Assembly: GCF_900176305.1 (NCBI RefSeq)
Contig: NZ_FWXH01000017.1
Span: forward strand, 1 to 64,000
Origin: Clostridium acidisoli DSM 12555
Lineage (GTDB): Bacteria; Bacillota; Clostridia; Clostridiales; Clostridiaceae
Direction: 5' to 3'
Length of the DNA: 64,000 nucleotides
Shown one piece after another: positions 1 to 8,417 of this stretch. Position numbers and translations under genes: made by a program. Every line of letters begins with the position of its first letter. The stretch's first letter is position 1. The notes under the pieces were generated by a model that made no database searches, was not told the DNA's origin, and saw only the letters and a list, made by a program, of their open reading frames with translations.

Positions 1-138
<138 letters not shown>

Positions 139-268
139 AAGTTTGATTAAGCTCATTTCGCTTAATTTATTATCTAATGTTATTTCTAACATCAAAAGAA
201 TTTGCTGGTTTACTTAATTCTTATACTCTGTTTAATTTTCAAAGATCACTGCGCTGTCATCTGACAGC
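139..268 (-). other. rRNA leader region
   Basis: Transcribed spacer between the rRNA promoter and mature 16S. It contains a boxA-like antitermination stretch (GATCTTTGAAAATTAAAC, about 229-246 on the minus strand) and a small hairpin TTAAGC-GAAATGA-GCTTAA just before the 16S end. The assignment rests on position and on similarity to rRNA leaders of Firmicutes. Confidence 0.6.
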
Positions 269-274
269 TTATAT

Positions 275-304
275 AGTATATCACGGTTTCAAACTCTTTG
301 TCAA
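275..304 (-). promoter_or_regulatory. rRNA operon promoter
   Basis: On the minus strand a perfect -35 TTGACA (299-304) and a -10 TATACT (275-280) are 18 bp apart, about 140 bp upstream of 16S. The remaining sequence up to bofA (305-571) is AT-rich and I see no further gene in it. Confidence 0.85.
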
Positions 305-571
305 CATATTTTTTCATGTTGATTTGTAGCTTGTCACTTGCGACGTGTTTTATAATATCATAATTTATCACTCTTGCTAATATTATATACTTTATTGTAT
401 TAATTTAAACCTAAAATTCTAAATTTATCTACATTTTTTACACATTTACTTGTACTGATACACTAGGCAATGTGTATTTGTTACTTTTACATTTATTACT
501 ATATTAAACATTGTTTTTTAATCCACAAACCCATGAAGCCTTTTTATGATGAGTACTCTACTATTTTTTAT

Positions 572-826
572 CTATAACACTAATTTAAATATTATTAAAA
601 ATATAACACCAGGCACTCCAAAAAAGCCTGCTATTAATGAAGTTACTATATTTATCCCAATTGCTAGTCCAAAATGTACCCCAACTAAATTTACTAAAAA
701 TAAAAGTATAGTTCCAAGCACTGCATTTATTATCAACTTTATTAATATCTTAAGTGGCCATGCTAGAAGTTTAACTACGATAAACAATGCAATTATTGCA
801 ATTAAAAAATAACCCACGTATTCCAT
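572..826 (-). CDS. bofA: Pro-sigma-K processing inhibitor BofA family protein
   Basis: An 84-residue, almost wholly hydrophobic protein with the BofA signature in its C-terminal half (VGVHFGLAIGINIVTSLIAG followed by FFGVPGV). In Bacillus BofA holds the SpoIVFB protease inactive in the outer forespore membrane until sigma-K processing is needed; in clostridia its exact role is less clear. About three membrane segments can be seen. It starts at ATG after a GGGGGG ribosome site and is the last gene of the dnaX-yaaK-recR-yaaL-bofA run, immediately before the rRNA operon, the same order as in B. subtilis. Confidence 0.9.
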   Translation of the reverse strand: MEYVGYFLIAIIALFIVVKLLAWPLKILIKLIINAVLGTILLFLVNLVGVHFGLAIGINIVTSLIAGFFGVPGVIFLIIFKLVL

Positions 827-849
827 TTAATTATCCCCCCGATTACAAG

Positions 850-1122
850 TTAATCTACATTTTCTTCATCTATGTGGATATTAAACCCACTAACTTTTAT
901 ATTTAACTTTTTAGCTTGTTTAATAAGATATGCATATTTTGATCTAGCAGCTGCTTCTTTATATATTGCATAATCAACAAGCACTGGTTCATTTACAGTT
1001 TCAAAATAATCTCTACATTCCTGTAACTCTTTTATTGCTTCTTCTATTGCTGAAATTATATTTTGTTTGTCCTCATCATAGCTTTTATCATTTTTAATTC
1101 TGCTTCCCTTTTTTATGGTCAT
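850..1122 (-). CDS. yaaL: YaaL family protein (DUF2508)
   Basis: A small, charged, mostly helical cytoplasmic protein of 90 residues, recognised by its place between recR and bofA and by the DUF2508 pattern of an acidic helix followed by YAIYKEAAARSKYAYLIKQAK. Function is unknown. The open frame extends upstream to 1206, overlapping recR, but the ATG at 1122 has a strong GGGAGG site seven bases before it and is the preferred start; the upstream 28 codons are then non-coding. Confidence 0.85.
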   Translation of the reverse strand: MTIKKGSRIKNDKSYDEDKQNIISAIEEAIKELQECRDYFETVNEPVLVDYAIYKEAAARSKYAYLIKQAKKLNIKVSGFNIHIDEENVD

Positions 1123-1183
1123 AAAAAAACCTCCCATTTCATATCTCCTTACAATTATAGACATAAAATGGGACAAATATTCC

Positions 1184-1780
1184 TTATATTTCTTTTCTAC
1201 CTTCAAGTGCTTTTGATAAAGTCACCTCATCTGCATATTCAAGTTCTCCACCAACTGGTATTCCATGAGCTATTCTAGTAACCTTAACGCCAAGTGGCTT
1301 AAGCAATTTCGATATATACATAGCAGTAGCTTCACCATCAACATTTGGATTAGTTGCAACTATTATTTCTTTTATATTATTCTTAGTTCTAGTAACAAGT
1401 TCTCTAAGTCTTATAGAATCTGGACCTTTACCCGACATAGGTGATATTACGCCATGAAGTACATGATAAACTCCATTATATTCTCTAACTTTTTCTATTG
1501 CCATTATGTCTTTAGGTTCTTCAACTACACAAATTAATTCTCTATCTCTACTTGGATTTGAACAAATTGCACACGGGTCTGAGTCTGTAAAGTTTCCGCA
1601 TACTGAACAATATTTAATGGTTCCTCTTGCTTTTATAAGTGCATTTGCGAATTCATCCACTTCATCCTTTGGTAAGTTCAATACATAAAGTGCCAGCCTT
1701 TGAGCTGTCTTATACCCTATACCTGGGAGTTTAGCAAATTCTTCAATTAATTTTTCTATTGCCACTGGATAAAAATCCAA
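1184..1780 (-). CDS. recR: Recombination mediator protein RecR
   Basis: RecR works with RecO and RecF to load RecA on single-stranded gaps. The sequence shows an N-terminal helix-hairpin-helix ([13 protein letters not shown]), a four-cysteine zinc finger (CSVC...CAIC), a Toprim domain ([23 protein letters not shown]) and the C-terminal [16 protein letters not shown] signature. I prefer the TTG start at 1780, six bases after GAGGTG, which gives 198 aa, the usual RecR length; a GTG at 1789 overlaps the ribosome site itself. Second-last housekeeping gene of the dnaX operon. Confidence 0.95.
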   Translation of the reverse strand: MDFYPVAIEKLIEEFAKLPGIGYKTAQRLALYVLNLPKDEVDEFANALIKARGTIKYCSVCGNFTDSDPCAICSNPSRDRELICVVEEPKDIMAIEKVREYNGVYHVLHGVISPMSGKGPDSIRLRELVTRTKNNIKEIIVATNPNVDGEATAMYISKLLKPLGVKVTRIAHGIPVGGELEYADEVTLSKALEGRKEI

Positions 1781-1828
1781 AATATTCACCTCAATTATTA
1801 TTAGAAAAAATTCTAACCTTACATCATA

Positions 1829-2170
1829 TTAGAACATTCCGGGTATGTTCATTCCACCTGTCATTTTCTTCATACCTTCTGATGAGTCTTCCTCTGCTTT
1901 TTTCAAAGCTTCATTACATGCTGACATTATTAAGTCTTGTAACATTTCAACATCATCTGGATCAACAACTTCTGGGTCTATTGTTATGTCAACTAATTGT
2001 TTCTTACCATTTACAGTAGCTTTAACAGTACCTCCACCAACACTAACTTCATAACTTTTGTTTTCAAGTTCTTTTTGCATATCCTCCATTTGTTTTTGGA
2101 ACTTTTGTGCCTGCTTTAATAAATTGTTCATGTTTCCTCCGCCCATTCCTGGGAATCCACCTTTTGCCAT
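1829..2170 (-). CDS. yaaK: YbaB/EbfC family nucleoid-associated protein
   Basis: A 113-residue DNA-binding dimer of the YbaB/EbfC family, with the central [19 protein letters not shown] beta-strand core, the [21 protein letters not shown] segment and glycine/methionine-rich ends. Family members bind and bridge DNA; in most bacteria the gene sits between dnaX and recR, as here, and may aid replication restart or nucleoid organisation. ATG follows AGGAGG closely. It lies 66 bp from the end of dnaX and 48 bp from recR, in one operon. Confidence 0.95.
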   Translation of the reverse strand: MAKGGFPGMGGGNMNNLLKQAQKFQKQMEDMQKELENKSYEVSVGGGTVKATVNGKKQLVDITIDPEVVDPDDVEMLQDLIMSACNEALKKAEEDSSEGMKKMTGGMNIPGMF

Positions 2171-2236
2171 ATATAAAACCTCCTAAAATATTTTCAATTT
2201 AATTTTTATCATTTAATTATTTTACCATTTACAGTG

Positions 2237-3856
2237 TCATTCATCAATAATATCAACAATTTCTTCACCAAATGTTTGCTTTAAAATTTCTTCTGGAGAA
2301 ACTTTTGACTCCTCACTATTTTCCACACTATACTTTATTTTAACTCTTTCCTTAAGTACTTCAGAAAAAATCTCTTCCACCTTTTTATTATTTTCTTGTC
2401 TTTGAAGATTTTGTTTACTAAAATTATAGTTTTTTTCAAACCTTATTTCTATTATACTACCTTTACATGATATTGGTTCACCATTTGTAAGATGGGCCCC
2501 TAAAACTCTAAGCCTTCTTGCTTTAAAAGTTTCAATTATATCCTTCCAAACTTTCTTCACATCTTCTAACGTTATTTTTGAATCATTGTTAACAAAACTT
2601 TCTTCTACCTCCTGGATAGGCTCTGCTTTTTTTATTTGTTTAGCTGTTCTCTTTATCTCCTCTTTAACATTTCCCAAAGTAGATTCATTATTAAAGCTAA
2701 TACTTCCACTTTTTATAATTTTCTCTACCTTATTTAGTCTTGCTAGTATTACTTCATTAGATGTATCATATTCAAATTTACACATTTTTATAATTGCTAA
2801 CTCTAAATATATCCTACTCTGCTTACTCCATTTAGATTGCTCTTCTGTTTCTTGGAGTATTCTAATACATCTCATTATTTCTTCTATTCTTATTTTATTG
2901 GATTGTTCTTTTAGTGTTATTATATTTTCTTCTGACATATCTATTATTTCTTCTGGTTTTTTGCTCACCTTAACCATCATAAGATTTCTCATATGAACTA
3001 TGAAGTCTTTAATGAATATGTTTATATCTTTACCACTGATTACAACCTCATCTACTACTATCATTGCGTTCTCAACATTTTTTTCTATTATTGAATCAGT
3101 CATTTTAATAAGATATTCATTTGTTACAAGTCCAAGCATATTTACAACATCATCATATTTAACATTGCCCGCACCTACAGAAATAGCTTGGTCTAAAACA
3201 CTAATAGCATCCCTCATAGCTCCATCTGATATTCTTGAAATCAATCTAAGACTCTTATCATCTGCCATTACTCCCTGCTTAGTAACAATTTTCCTAAGCA
3301 ATTCAAACATATCATCCTTCTTTATACGTTTGAAATCGAACCTTTGACATCTAGAAAGTATTGTTATCGGAAGTCTTTGAGGATCCGTTGTTGCTAGAAT
3401 AAATATCACATTTTTAGGTGGTTCCTCTAAAGTTTTCAAAAACGCATTTACTGCTCCCATGGATAACATATGTACTTCATCTATTATAAAAACTTTAAAC
3501 CTACTCTCATGAGGAGGATATTGAACATCATCTATTATATTCCTTATGTCTTCAACACCATTATGTGATGCTGCATCTAATTCAACAACGTCAATAGCTA
3601 ATCCTTCATTTATTTTTTTGCACATGTCACATTCATTACACGGTTCTCCATCAATGGGATTTAAACAATTTACCGCTTTAGAAAGTATTTTTGCAGTAGA
3701 AGTTTTACCAGTACCTCTAGTACCACATAATAGGTATGCATGTGCTATTCTATTACTTTTTACTTGATTTTTTAATGTTATAGTTACATGTTTTTGCCCT
3801 ACAACTTCATCAAATTTTCTAGGTCTCCATTCTCTATAAAGTGCCTTGTATCCCAC
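2237..3856 (-). CDS. dnaX: DNA polymerase III subunits gamma/tau
   Basis: Clamp-loader ATPase. The N-terminal AAA+ module carries Walker A (GTRGTGKT), a four-cysteine zinc module (CLNPIDGEPCNECDMC), Walker B (IIDEVHM) and sensor regions (ATTDPQRLP, SRCQRFDF); domain III and a charged tau-like C-terminal tail follow. The start is taken as GTG at 3856 because GAGGGTGAA lies just upstream and the product then begins MGYKALYREWRP like other DnaX proteins; an ATG seven codons earlier (3877) has no ribosome site. At about 539 residues it is near Firmicute length. First gene of the dnaX-yaaK-recR-yaaL-bofA operon. Confidence 0.96.
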   Translation of the reverse strand: MGYKALYREWRPRKFDEVVGQKHVTITLKNQVKSNRIAHAYLLCGTRGTGKTSTAKILSKAVNCLNPIDGEPCNECDMCKKINEGLAIDVVELDAASHNGVEDIRNIIDDVQYPPHESRFKVFIIDEVHMLSMGAVNAFLKTLEEPPKNVIFILATTDPQRLPITILSRCQRFDFKRIKKDDMFELLRKIVTKQGVMADDKSLRLISRISDGAMRDAISVLDQAISVGAGNVKYDDVVNMLGLVTNEYLIKMTDSIIEKNVENAMIVVDEVVISGKDINIFIKDFIVHMRNLMMVKVSKKPEEIIDMSEENIITLKEQSNKIRIEEIMRCIRILQETEEQSKWSKQSRIYLELAIIKMCKFEYDTSNEVILARLNKVEKIIKSGSISFNNESTLGNVKEEIKRTAKQIKKAEPIQEVEESFVNNDSKITLEDVKKVWKDIIETFKARRLRVLGAHLTNGEPISCKGSIIEIRFEKNYNFSKQNLQRQENNKKVEEIFSEVLKERVKIKYSVENSEESKVSPEEILKQTFGEEIVDIIDE

Positions 3857-3927
3857 TTCTTCACCCTCTTTGTACATTAACTTATTATAATTATATTATA
3901 CTATTAGTGTTTGATTTATTATATAAC

Positions 3928-3952
3928 AAAAAAGATGCTATTATAAGCATCC
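3928..3952 (-). terminator. Terminator after SRP RNA
   Basis: Minus strand: GATGCT-TATAAT-AGCATC stem-loop followed by TTTTTT, about 20 nt past the 3' end of the SRP RNA. Confidence 0.85.
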
Positions 3953-3973
3953 CAATTTTTTAAATTATTAAAT

Positions 3974-4240
3974 GTTGTGCACCTTGCTTCGACAATAGCC
4001 CATAACCGTTACTTATATAGTTAGCTCAAACTAGGTTTTTCCACGGCACACGGAAGTGTTCACTTACCGCTGCTTTCTTCCGAACCTGACGGGTTTCATG
4101 AATTTCCGTTGCGTGGGACCCGGCTCTCAACACCACTTTTATAAGACAGACATTACAGACTAAAGCCTACACAAGGACTTCAACCCTGCTATAGCGGATT
4201 GCAGGTTACAAGACACCGCTAACTCCCCGTCTAGCACAAC
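3974..4240 (-). ncRNA. ffs: Signal recognition particle RNA, large (Alu-containing) type
   Basis: The minus strand contains the invariant domain IV (GGTTCGGAAGAAAGCAGC with the GTGTGCCGTGG return strand) near 4044-4090. The ends GTTGTGC and GCACAAC pair to close the molecule, giving 267 nt, matching the long SRP RNA with an Alu domain found in Bacillus and Clostridium rather than the short 4.5S form. With Ffh it targets nascent membrane proteins. It lies between tRNA-Ser(GGA) and dnaX; only 10 nt separate it from the tRNA, so the two are probably co-transcribed. Confidence 0.95.
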
Positions 4241-4250
4241 AAAGTTTTAA

Positions 4251-4340
4251 TGGCGGAGAAAGGGGGATTCGAACCCCCGGTTGAGTTGCCCCAACACACG
4301 CTTTCCAGGCGTGCTCCTTAAACCTCTCGAACATCTCTCC
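4251..4340 (-). tRNA. tRNA-Ser(GGA)
   Basis: A 90-nt class II tRNA with acceptor GGAGAGA pairing TTTCTCC, anticodon loop CTGGAAA (anticodon GGA) closed by CACGC/GCGTG, a long variable arm, a GGTTCGAATCC T-loop and encoded CCA. It reads UCC and UCU. Confidence 0.97.
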
Positions 4341-4413
4341 AAATAGATTTTCCTTATAAATTACGATATTAATTTTTACACATTTCATTTAGTTAATGAA
4401 ACAATGCTTTTTT

Positions 4414-4442
4414 ATTATAGCAAATAATACTTTTTAAATCAA
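4414..4442 (-). promoter_or_regulatory. Promoter of tRNA-Ser(GGA)/SRP RNA
   Basis: Minus-strand -35 TTGATT (4437-4442) and -10 TATAAT (4414-4419), 17 bp apart, about 74 bp upstream of the tRNA. Confidence 0.75.
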
Positions 4443-4492
4443 GAAAATATTTGTGCAAGTGTTTTTAATATATCTATAGTCATTGTATTTTG

Positions 4493-4864
4493 TCATATAC
4501 ATATATCGTATTCAATTTCATTTTTTAATATATCTTCCAATTGAATTTTTTGAGACAATTTACTAGTATCCATCATAAACATATTAAGAACGTTTACATC
4601 GGCTTTTACAACATTTTTTATATATCCTAATTGTTCAATAATATCTTCTGGATTTTTACCTAAAACACTCAAAGATTTAATATATAAAGTGTCTCCCTTG
4701 TTTATTGTATTTTTCATCTTTTCATATTCATTAAACTCATCATAGTTTGCATCACAAAAAACATCCTCTCTACTTACCCCAAATTTCACAAAATCACTAA
4801 TTTGCATATTTAAGGATTGTTTTTCTACCAAAGGTCTAATATATGCGATTTTTTTATTAATCAT
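4493..4864 (-). CDS. Degenerate serine-recombinase (resolvase) N-terminal domain protein
   Basis: The 123-residue protein follows the resolvase catalytic-domain layout: IAYIRPLVEKQSLNMQ near the N-terminus, a GDTLYIKSLSVLGKN stretch where active enzymes have the arginine-rich DRLGR motif, and a final DVNVLNMFMMDTS strand. The nucleophilic serine of Y-x-R-V-S is replaced by proline (IRPL) and the catalytic arginines of DRLGR are missing (SVLGK). The C-terminal DNA-binding domain is absent. It is therefore unlikely to recombine DNA; a regulatory or relic role is possible. It is intact, with a GGGAGG site upstream of ATG, so it looks expressed. Confidence 0.7.
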   Translation of the reverse strand: MINKKIAYIRPLVEKQSLNMQISDFVKFGVSREDVFCDANYDEFNEYEKMKNTINKGDTLYIKSLSVLGKNPEDIIEQLGYIKNVVKADVNVLNMFMMDTSKLSQKIQLEDILKNEIEYDICI

Positions 4865-5060
4865 ACCTAATATACCTCCCTTTTTTAATTAAATTATACT
4901 CTATTGACTAAAAAAATACAATTATCAAAATATTATAAAAATAAAATTAATAAAAGCATTTTATTATATTTTTATTAACTAATTTATTTTTTCATATCTA
5001 TGTTGTAAAATTATGATTATATATAACTATATAAAAAAATTCACCTTAAGGAGTGATGAA

Positions 5061-5825
5061 ATGAATCCAGTTGCATTTTCAATATTCGGTCTTAGTATAC
5101 GTTGGTATGGTATAATAATTGCCTGCGGTATGTTGCTTGCAATTATACTTTCTAGCTATACTTCAAAAATTAGAGATGTTAATTACGATGAACTTTTAAA
5201 TATTGTTTTAATATCCTTGCCTTTAGCAATAATAGGCGCAAGACTTTATTATGTTATCTTTAACTTCAAGGATTATATTAGCAGCCCAATGGATATAATT
5301 AATATTAGGCAAGGCGGTCTAGCAATACACGGCGGCGTAATCGTTGGCTTAATTACATGTTTTACATATTGTTATAGAAAGAATTTAAAATTTTTAGAAT
5401 ATGCAGATGTGGCTGCACCTTCAATTATAATTGCACAAGCAATAGGAAGGTGGGGTAACTTTTTTAATCAAGAAGCACATGGTGGTCCTGTTTCATATAG
5501 TTTTATAAAACACTTCCCAATGTTTATACAAAAAGGCATGTACATTGATGGTGTTTATTATCATCCAACCTTCTTATATGAGTCAATTTGGGATTTGTGT
5601 ACATTTTTCATTTTAATAACTATATTAAAAAAGTCAAAACGTCCTGGAATAGTAATCGTAAGTTATATTGGTTTATATTCCATAGGTAGATTTTTTATAG
5701 AAGGCCTTAGAACTGATAGCCTTATGCTTGGACCATTAAGAGTAGCACAGGTAGTTAGCTTGTTAGGTTTTATATTCTGGATATGTTCCTTAATATTTTA
5801 TTTTAGAAAAAAGCCTTCCAAATGA
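5061..5825 (+). CDS. lgt: Prolipoprotein diacylglyceryl transferase
   Basis: Lgt moves diacylglyceryl from phosphatidylglycerol to the lipobox cysteine of prelipoproteins in the membrane. The sequence has about seven membrane segments and the family motifs HGG (AIHGGVIVG), the Lgt signature [25 protein letters not shown] and [12 protein letters not shown] use the ATG at 5061, which follows AAGGAGTGATGAA and gives 254 aa starting MNPVAF; an ATG 16 codons earlier lacks a ribosome site. Substrates in this window include the lipoproteins at 6555, 21521 and 48759. Monocistronic. Confidence 0.96.
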   Translation: MNPVAFSIFGLSIRWYGIIIACGMLLAIILSSYTSKIRDVNYDELLNIVLISLPLAIIGARLYYVIFNFKDYISSPMDIINIRQGGLAIHGGVIVGLITCFTYCYRKNLKFLEYADVAAPSIIIAQAIGRWGNFFNQEAHGGPVSYSFIKHFPMFIQKGMYIDGVYYHPTFLYESIWDLCTFFILITILKKSKRPGIVIVSYIGLYSIGRFFIEGLRTDSLMLGPLRVAQVVSLLGFIFWICSLIFYFRKKPSK

Positions 5826-5837
5826 TGCTTATTAAAT

Positions 5838-5885
5838 AAAGATTGAGATTCCCATGAATACTTAAGAGGAATCTCATCTTTATTT
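5838..5885. terminator. Bidirectional terminator between lgt and HD gene
   Basis: Convergent genes share an inverted repeat AAAGA-TGAGATTCC / GGAATCTCA-TCTTT with T-runs on both sides. Confidence 0.8.
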
Positions 5886-6367
5886 TACAAATACATTTTA
5901 TTAATAAATTTAATCCCACTTATAGTTTTAAAATATTTATTTCTAATTGATATAATAGCTTCTCTATTTATATTGTCTTCAAAAACATTTACAATAAAAT
6001 CCGCTTCAATTAACATCTGAAACTCTTTGCCATCTATTTTTGCGTAGCTATGGTGATTTCCTATCAAATGTAATATTCTACCCATGCTTTCATCTGTTAT
6101 TTTATATTTTTGTAATATACTTTTAGCAACTGCTGGTCCTTCCATTTCTTGATATTTACCGGCGGATGAATTGTATTTTTCTTCGCTTACTTTTATCCCA
6201 ATATCATGTAATATTGCTGAAACCTCCAAAATAAACTGACTATTATTGTCTAAACCCTCAAGTTCTCCTAAGGTCTTAGCAAATCCATACACTTTTATTG
6301 CGTGATTTATTCTCCTAACATCCCCACCAAAATATTCAATCATGTCACTCATTATGTTTTTTATCAT
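5885..6367 (-). CDS. HD-domain phosphohydrolase
   Basis: A 160-residue single-domain HD protein. The metal ligands are visible as H (RRINHAIKVYG), HD (SAILHDIGIK), H (GNHHSY) and D (IEADFIV). Related small HD proteins act on nucleotides or phosphorylated cofactors; the substrate cannot be told from sequence. I choose ATG at 6367 (GAGGTGAGG six bases upstream) over the GTG at 6376, which lies inside that site. The 5' leader (6383-6512) has unusual hairpins and may control this gene. Confidence 0.85.
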   Translation of the reverse strand: MIKNIMSDMIEYFGGDVRRINHAIKVYGFAKTLGELEGLDNNSQFILEVSAILHDIGIKVSEEKYNSSAGKYQEMEGPAVAKSILQKYKITDESMGRILHLIGNHHSYAKIDGKEFQMLIEADFIVNVFEDNINREAIISIRNKYFKTISGIKFINKMYL

Positions 6368-6382
6368 AAACCTCACCTCTTA

Positions 6383-6512
6383 ATTTAAAACTTAGAACTC
6401 GTTATCCAGAGACGTAGTAGCCGTTATCTCCCACTTTGAACAAGGTAGGAGTGTTGCAGATGGTATTCATCTGATAACTATAGAGTACATCTGTATTTGA
6501 ATTTTATCAATA
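6383..6512 (-). ncRNA. Possible structured RNA leader upstream of the HD gene
   Basis: Minus-strand sequence between a terminator and the HD gene shows several stem-loops: CAGATG-AATAC-CATCTG (6457-6473, perfect), a 24-nt hairpin at 6428-6451 (CTCC/GGAG, AC/GT and TTG/CAA helices) and CTC-TGGATAAC-GAG near 6398-6411. The motif GATAAC occurs twice and its complement once. No protein frame is present. I cannot match it to a named RNA family; it could be a cis-regulatory leader or a small RNA. Confidence 0.4.
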
Positions 6513-6514
6513 AT

Positions 6515-6550
6515 TAAAAAGTGTAAGCAATATAACTTTGCTTACACCTT
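6515..6550 (-). terminator. Terminator of the small lipoprotein gene
   Basis: Inverted repeat AAAGGTGTAAGCAA / TTGCTTACACTTTTT directly after the stop codon at 6555, ending in a T-run on the minus strand. Confidence 0.85.
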
Positions 6551-6554
6551 TTAA

Positions 6555-6986
6555 TTATTGATTTGCTTGATCGCTTCCACTAGCATTATTATTATTATTA
6601 TTTTGTCTGTTGCCCATTACACTTTTCATTACTGTGTCTGCTTGTGTTTGTGTTATAACTCCTTGTTTTACCAGGTCATTCAAAGCATTAGACCCACCAT
6701 TTCTTCTGCCACCTCCATTTGACCCTTTCCCAGCTTCATTACCTTGAGTTCTAGTTGTAAGAGCAGTTAGTATCTTTGATGATTGACTATCTGTTATTGT
6801 ACCGGCTTTAACTAGTGAATCTAAGTTAGTTTTGATCCTTTTCTCCATAGCACTCTTATCAAATTTTTTTCCTTGCTGTGTGCCGCCTCCTGCATTTGAA
6901 GCATCCTTACTCTGACATCCTACAAACGAGAAAATCGACATGCTTACTATTGCTATTACTATAAGTATTTTACTAAATCTTTTCAT
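6555..6986 (-). CDS. Small lipoprotein with two helical hairpin repeats
   Basis: A 143-residue exported protein: basic start, hydrophobic stretch and lipobox FVGC with C24 as the predicted lipidation site. The mature part holds two copies of a short repeat, LDSLVKAGTITDSQSSKIL and LNDLVKQGVITQTQADTVM, separated by a Gly/Arg/Asn-rich linker, and ends in a run of six asparagines encoded by an ATT-type triplet tract (6580-6601 on the plus strand). The repeat resembles the DUF2680-like helical motif of clostridial exported proteins. Function unknown; the Asn run could vary in length between strains. Confidence 0.75.
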   Translation of the reverse strand: MKRFSKILIVIAIVSMSIFSFVGCQSKDASNAGGGTQQGKKFDKSAMEKRIKTNLDSLVKAGTITDSQSSKILTALTTRTQGNEAGKGSNGGGRRNGGSNALNDLVKQGVITQTQADTVMKSVMGNRQNNNNNNASGSDQANQ

Positions 6987-7092
6987 ACTTTCACCATCCC
7001 ATATATTCGTTCTATGCTTAAAATATTATCTTTTATTTGTGTAAATCACTTGGCAACTTTGTGAATAATTCATGAACCGCTTATTTTGAGCA

Positions 7093-7127
7093 AAAAAATA
7101 AATGGATTATTTAAATCCATTTATTAA
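7093..7127 (-). terminator. Terminator after tRNA-Ser(CGA)
   Basis: AAATGGATT-TAAAT-AATCCATTT stem followed by ATTTTTTT on the minus strand, six nt past the CCA end. Confidence 0.85.
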
Positions 7128-7132
7128 AATAT

Positions 7133-7222
7133 TGGCGGAGAAAAAGGGATTCGAACCCTTGGTGGAGTCTCCCCCACAACAGTTTTCGAGGCTGTCACCT
7201 TCGACCTCTCGGACATTCCTCC
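7133..7222 (-). tRNA. tRNA-Ser(CGA)
   Basis: A 90-nt class II tRNA: acceptor GGAGGAA/TTTCTCC, anticodon loop CTCGAAA (CGA, reads UCG), long variable arm, GGTTCGAATCC T-loop, encoded CCA. The pair closing the anticodon loop is a C-A mismatch. Confidence 0.95.
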
Positions 7223-7250
7223 ACGTTATTTTTAATGCAAGTTTCACCTT

Positions 7251-7280
7251 ATTATACTATTTTATATATAAAAATCTCAA
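7251..7280 (-). promoter_or_regulatory. Promoter of tRNA-Ser(CGA)
   Basis: Minus-strand -35 TTGAGA (7275-7280), 18-bp spacer, -10 TATAAT (7251-7256), about 29 bp before the tRNA. Confidence 0.75.
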
Positions 7281-7307
7281 GTAATCGCTATATCATTTTA
7301 AAAAACA

Positions 7308-8378
7308 TTATCTATTATATACTGTAGTGTTTGATTTTGGATATTTGTTTAAATCCCACTGATGATCTCTAGCCATTTGCTGGTCGGAAAGATCAAAATA
7401 TCTGTATGATAGAATTTTTTTCCCATTTGTAGTCACAGGATCATCAAATGTAGCATCAACTTCTGTATAATTTCCATTAATTTTTACTATATTCCATGCA
7501 TGAGATTCACCATTTGCAGTTCCCTTAACAACGTAACATTGCACTCCTGCCATATTTAAAAGCCTAAACATAGCCTTAGAATAGCCCTCACAAACAGCCT
7601 TTCCCAAAACTAAAACACCATAATCTGTGAATGATTGTTCTGGAAGTGTTCCTTTAATATAATTATCATAGTCATAGGAGGTATTATTTACTATATAATC
7701 ATGAATTGCAGTTTCTTTTTCTAAATCATTCATTTTAGGATTTATAATCTTAGATATTATTTCTCTTGCTTTTATTTCTGTTTTATTCTTCATATCAAGC
7801 ATCTGAGCTTTAGGTAATTTATATTTAAATTGAATTTTAATAACATATATATTCCCACTAGAATATATCGTGCCACTTGCACCTTGAACACCATAATCAA
7901 TATCATAATAATCATCTAAAATCTTATTGATTGTAGTTAGATTATATGTACTTGAATTATAGTTGTTTATCTTTATTGATACACTGTCTTTAAAGTTTTC
8001 CAATGAGTTTTTTATTACATTATAATACTCATCGTAAGTATTTACAGTATAATCATAAACTTCTAATTGATCTTTTATCTGTGTTTGTGAATTATCTTTA
8101 CCTATATTGTCGTTCACATCAATTTGCTTGTCTGACTGAGTGCTACTACTTGGAGCATTACTCAAAGATTTATTTAAATCGCTCTTATTTCCTGCCTTAC
8201 CTGCTTGAGTCTGAACCTTATTATTACCTCTTTTTATATCTGCACTTTTATTACCATATATTGATGCTGTATAATTAAGTAGTTTGTAACAACTCTGAAC
8301 TATATTTTCTTTATATACAATCCCACATGTAGCACCTAAAACAATAAGAAGTATCAAAAATTTATTTAAAACTTTCAC
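7308..8378 (-). CDS. Membrane-anchored transglutaminase-like protein
   Basis: A 356-residue protein with an N-terminal membrane anchor (about residues 5-22), a low-complexity Ser/Lys/Asn/Gln linker (45-105) and a C-terminal transglutaminase-like fold. The thiol-protease-like triad is visible: C263 in AVCEGYSKA, H293 in ESHAWN and D308 in EVDATFDDP. Such domains in clostridia sit outside the membrane and may crosslink or hydrolyse surface proteins; the substrate is unknown. GTG start after GGGGGTGAATTA. It lies 39 bp after tadA on the same strand, so the two may be co-transcribed, although they have no evident shared function. Confidence 0.85.
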   Translation of the reverse strand: MKVLNKFLILLIVLGATCGIVYKENIVQSCYKLLNYTASIYGNKSADIKRGNNKVQTQAGKAGNKSDLNKSLSNAPSSSTQSDKQIDVNDNIGKDNSQTQIKDQLEVYDYTVNTYDEYYNVIKNSLENFKDSVSIKINNYNSSTYNLTTINKILDDYYDIDYGVQGASGTIYSSGNIYVIKIQFKYKLPKAQMLDMKNKTEIKAREIISKIINPKMNDLEKETAIHDYIVNNTSYDYDNYIKGTLPEQSFTDYGVLVLGKAVCEGYSKAMFRLLNMAGVQCYVVKGTANGESHAWNIVKINGNYTEVDATFDDPVTTNGKKILSYRYFDLSDQQMARDHQWDLNKYPKSNTTVYNR

Positions 8379-8417
8379 TAATTCACCCCCAAATTAGATC
8401 TGCCAATAAATGCAAAG

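Noticed and set aside
1123-1206. N-terminal extension of YaaL overlapping recR
   Set aside because: The ATG at 1122 has a strong ribosome site and matches family length; the extension is antisense-free overlap with the end of recR without conservation signs.
4206-4388. 60-codon minus-strand frame
   Set aside because: Covers tRNA-Ser(GGA) and the end of the SRP RNA; the product is translated tRNA sequence.
4493-4864. Mobile element marked by the resolvase-like gene
   Set aside because: No transposase, inverted repeats, att sites or cargo nearby, and the recombinase lacks catalytic residues.
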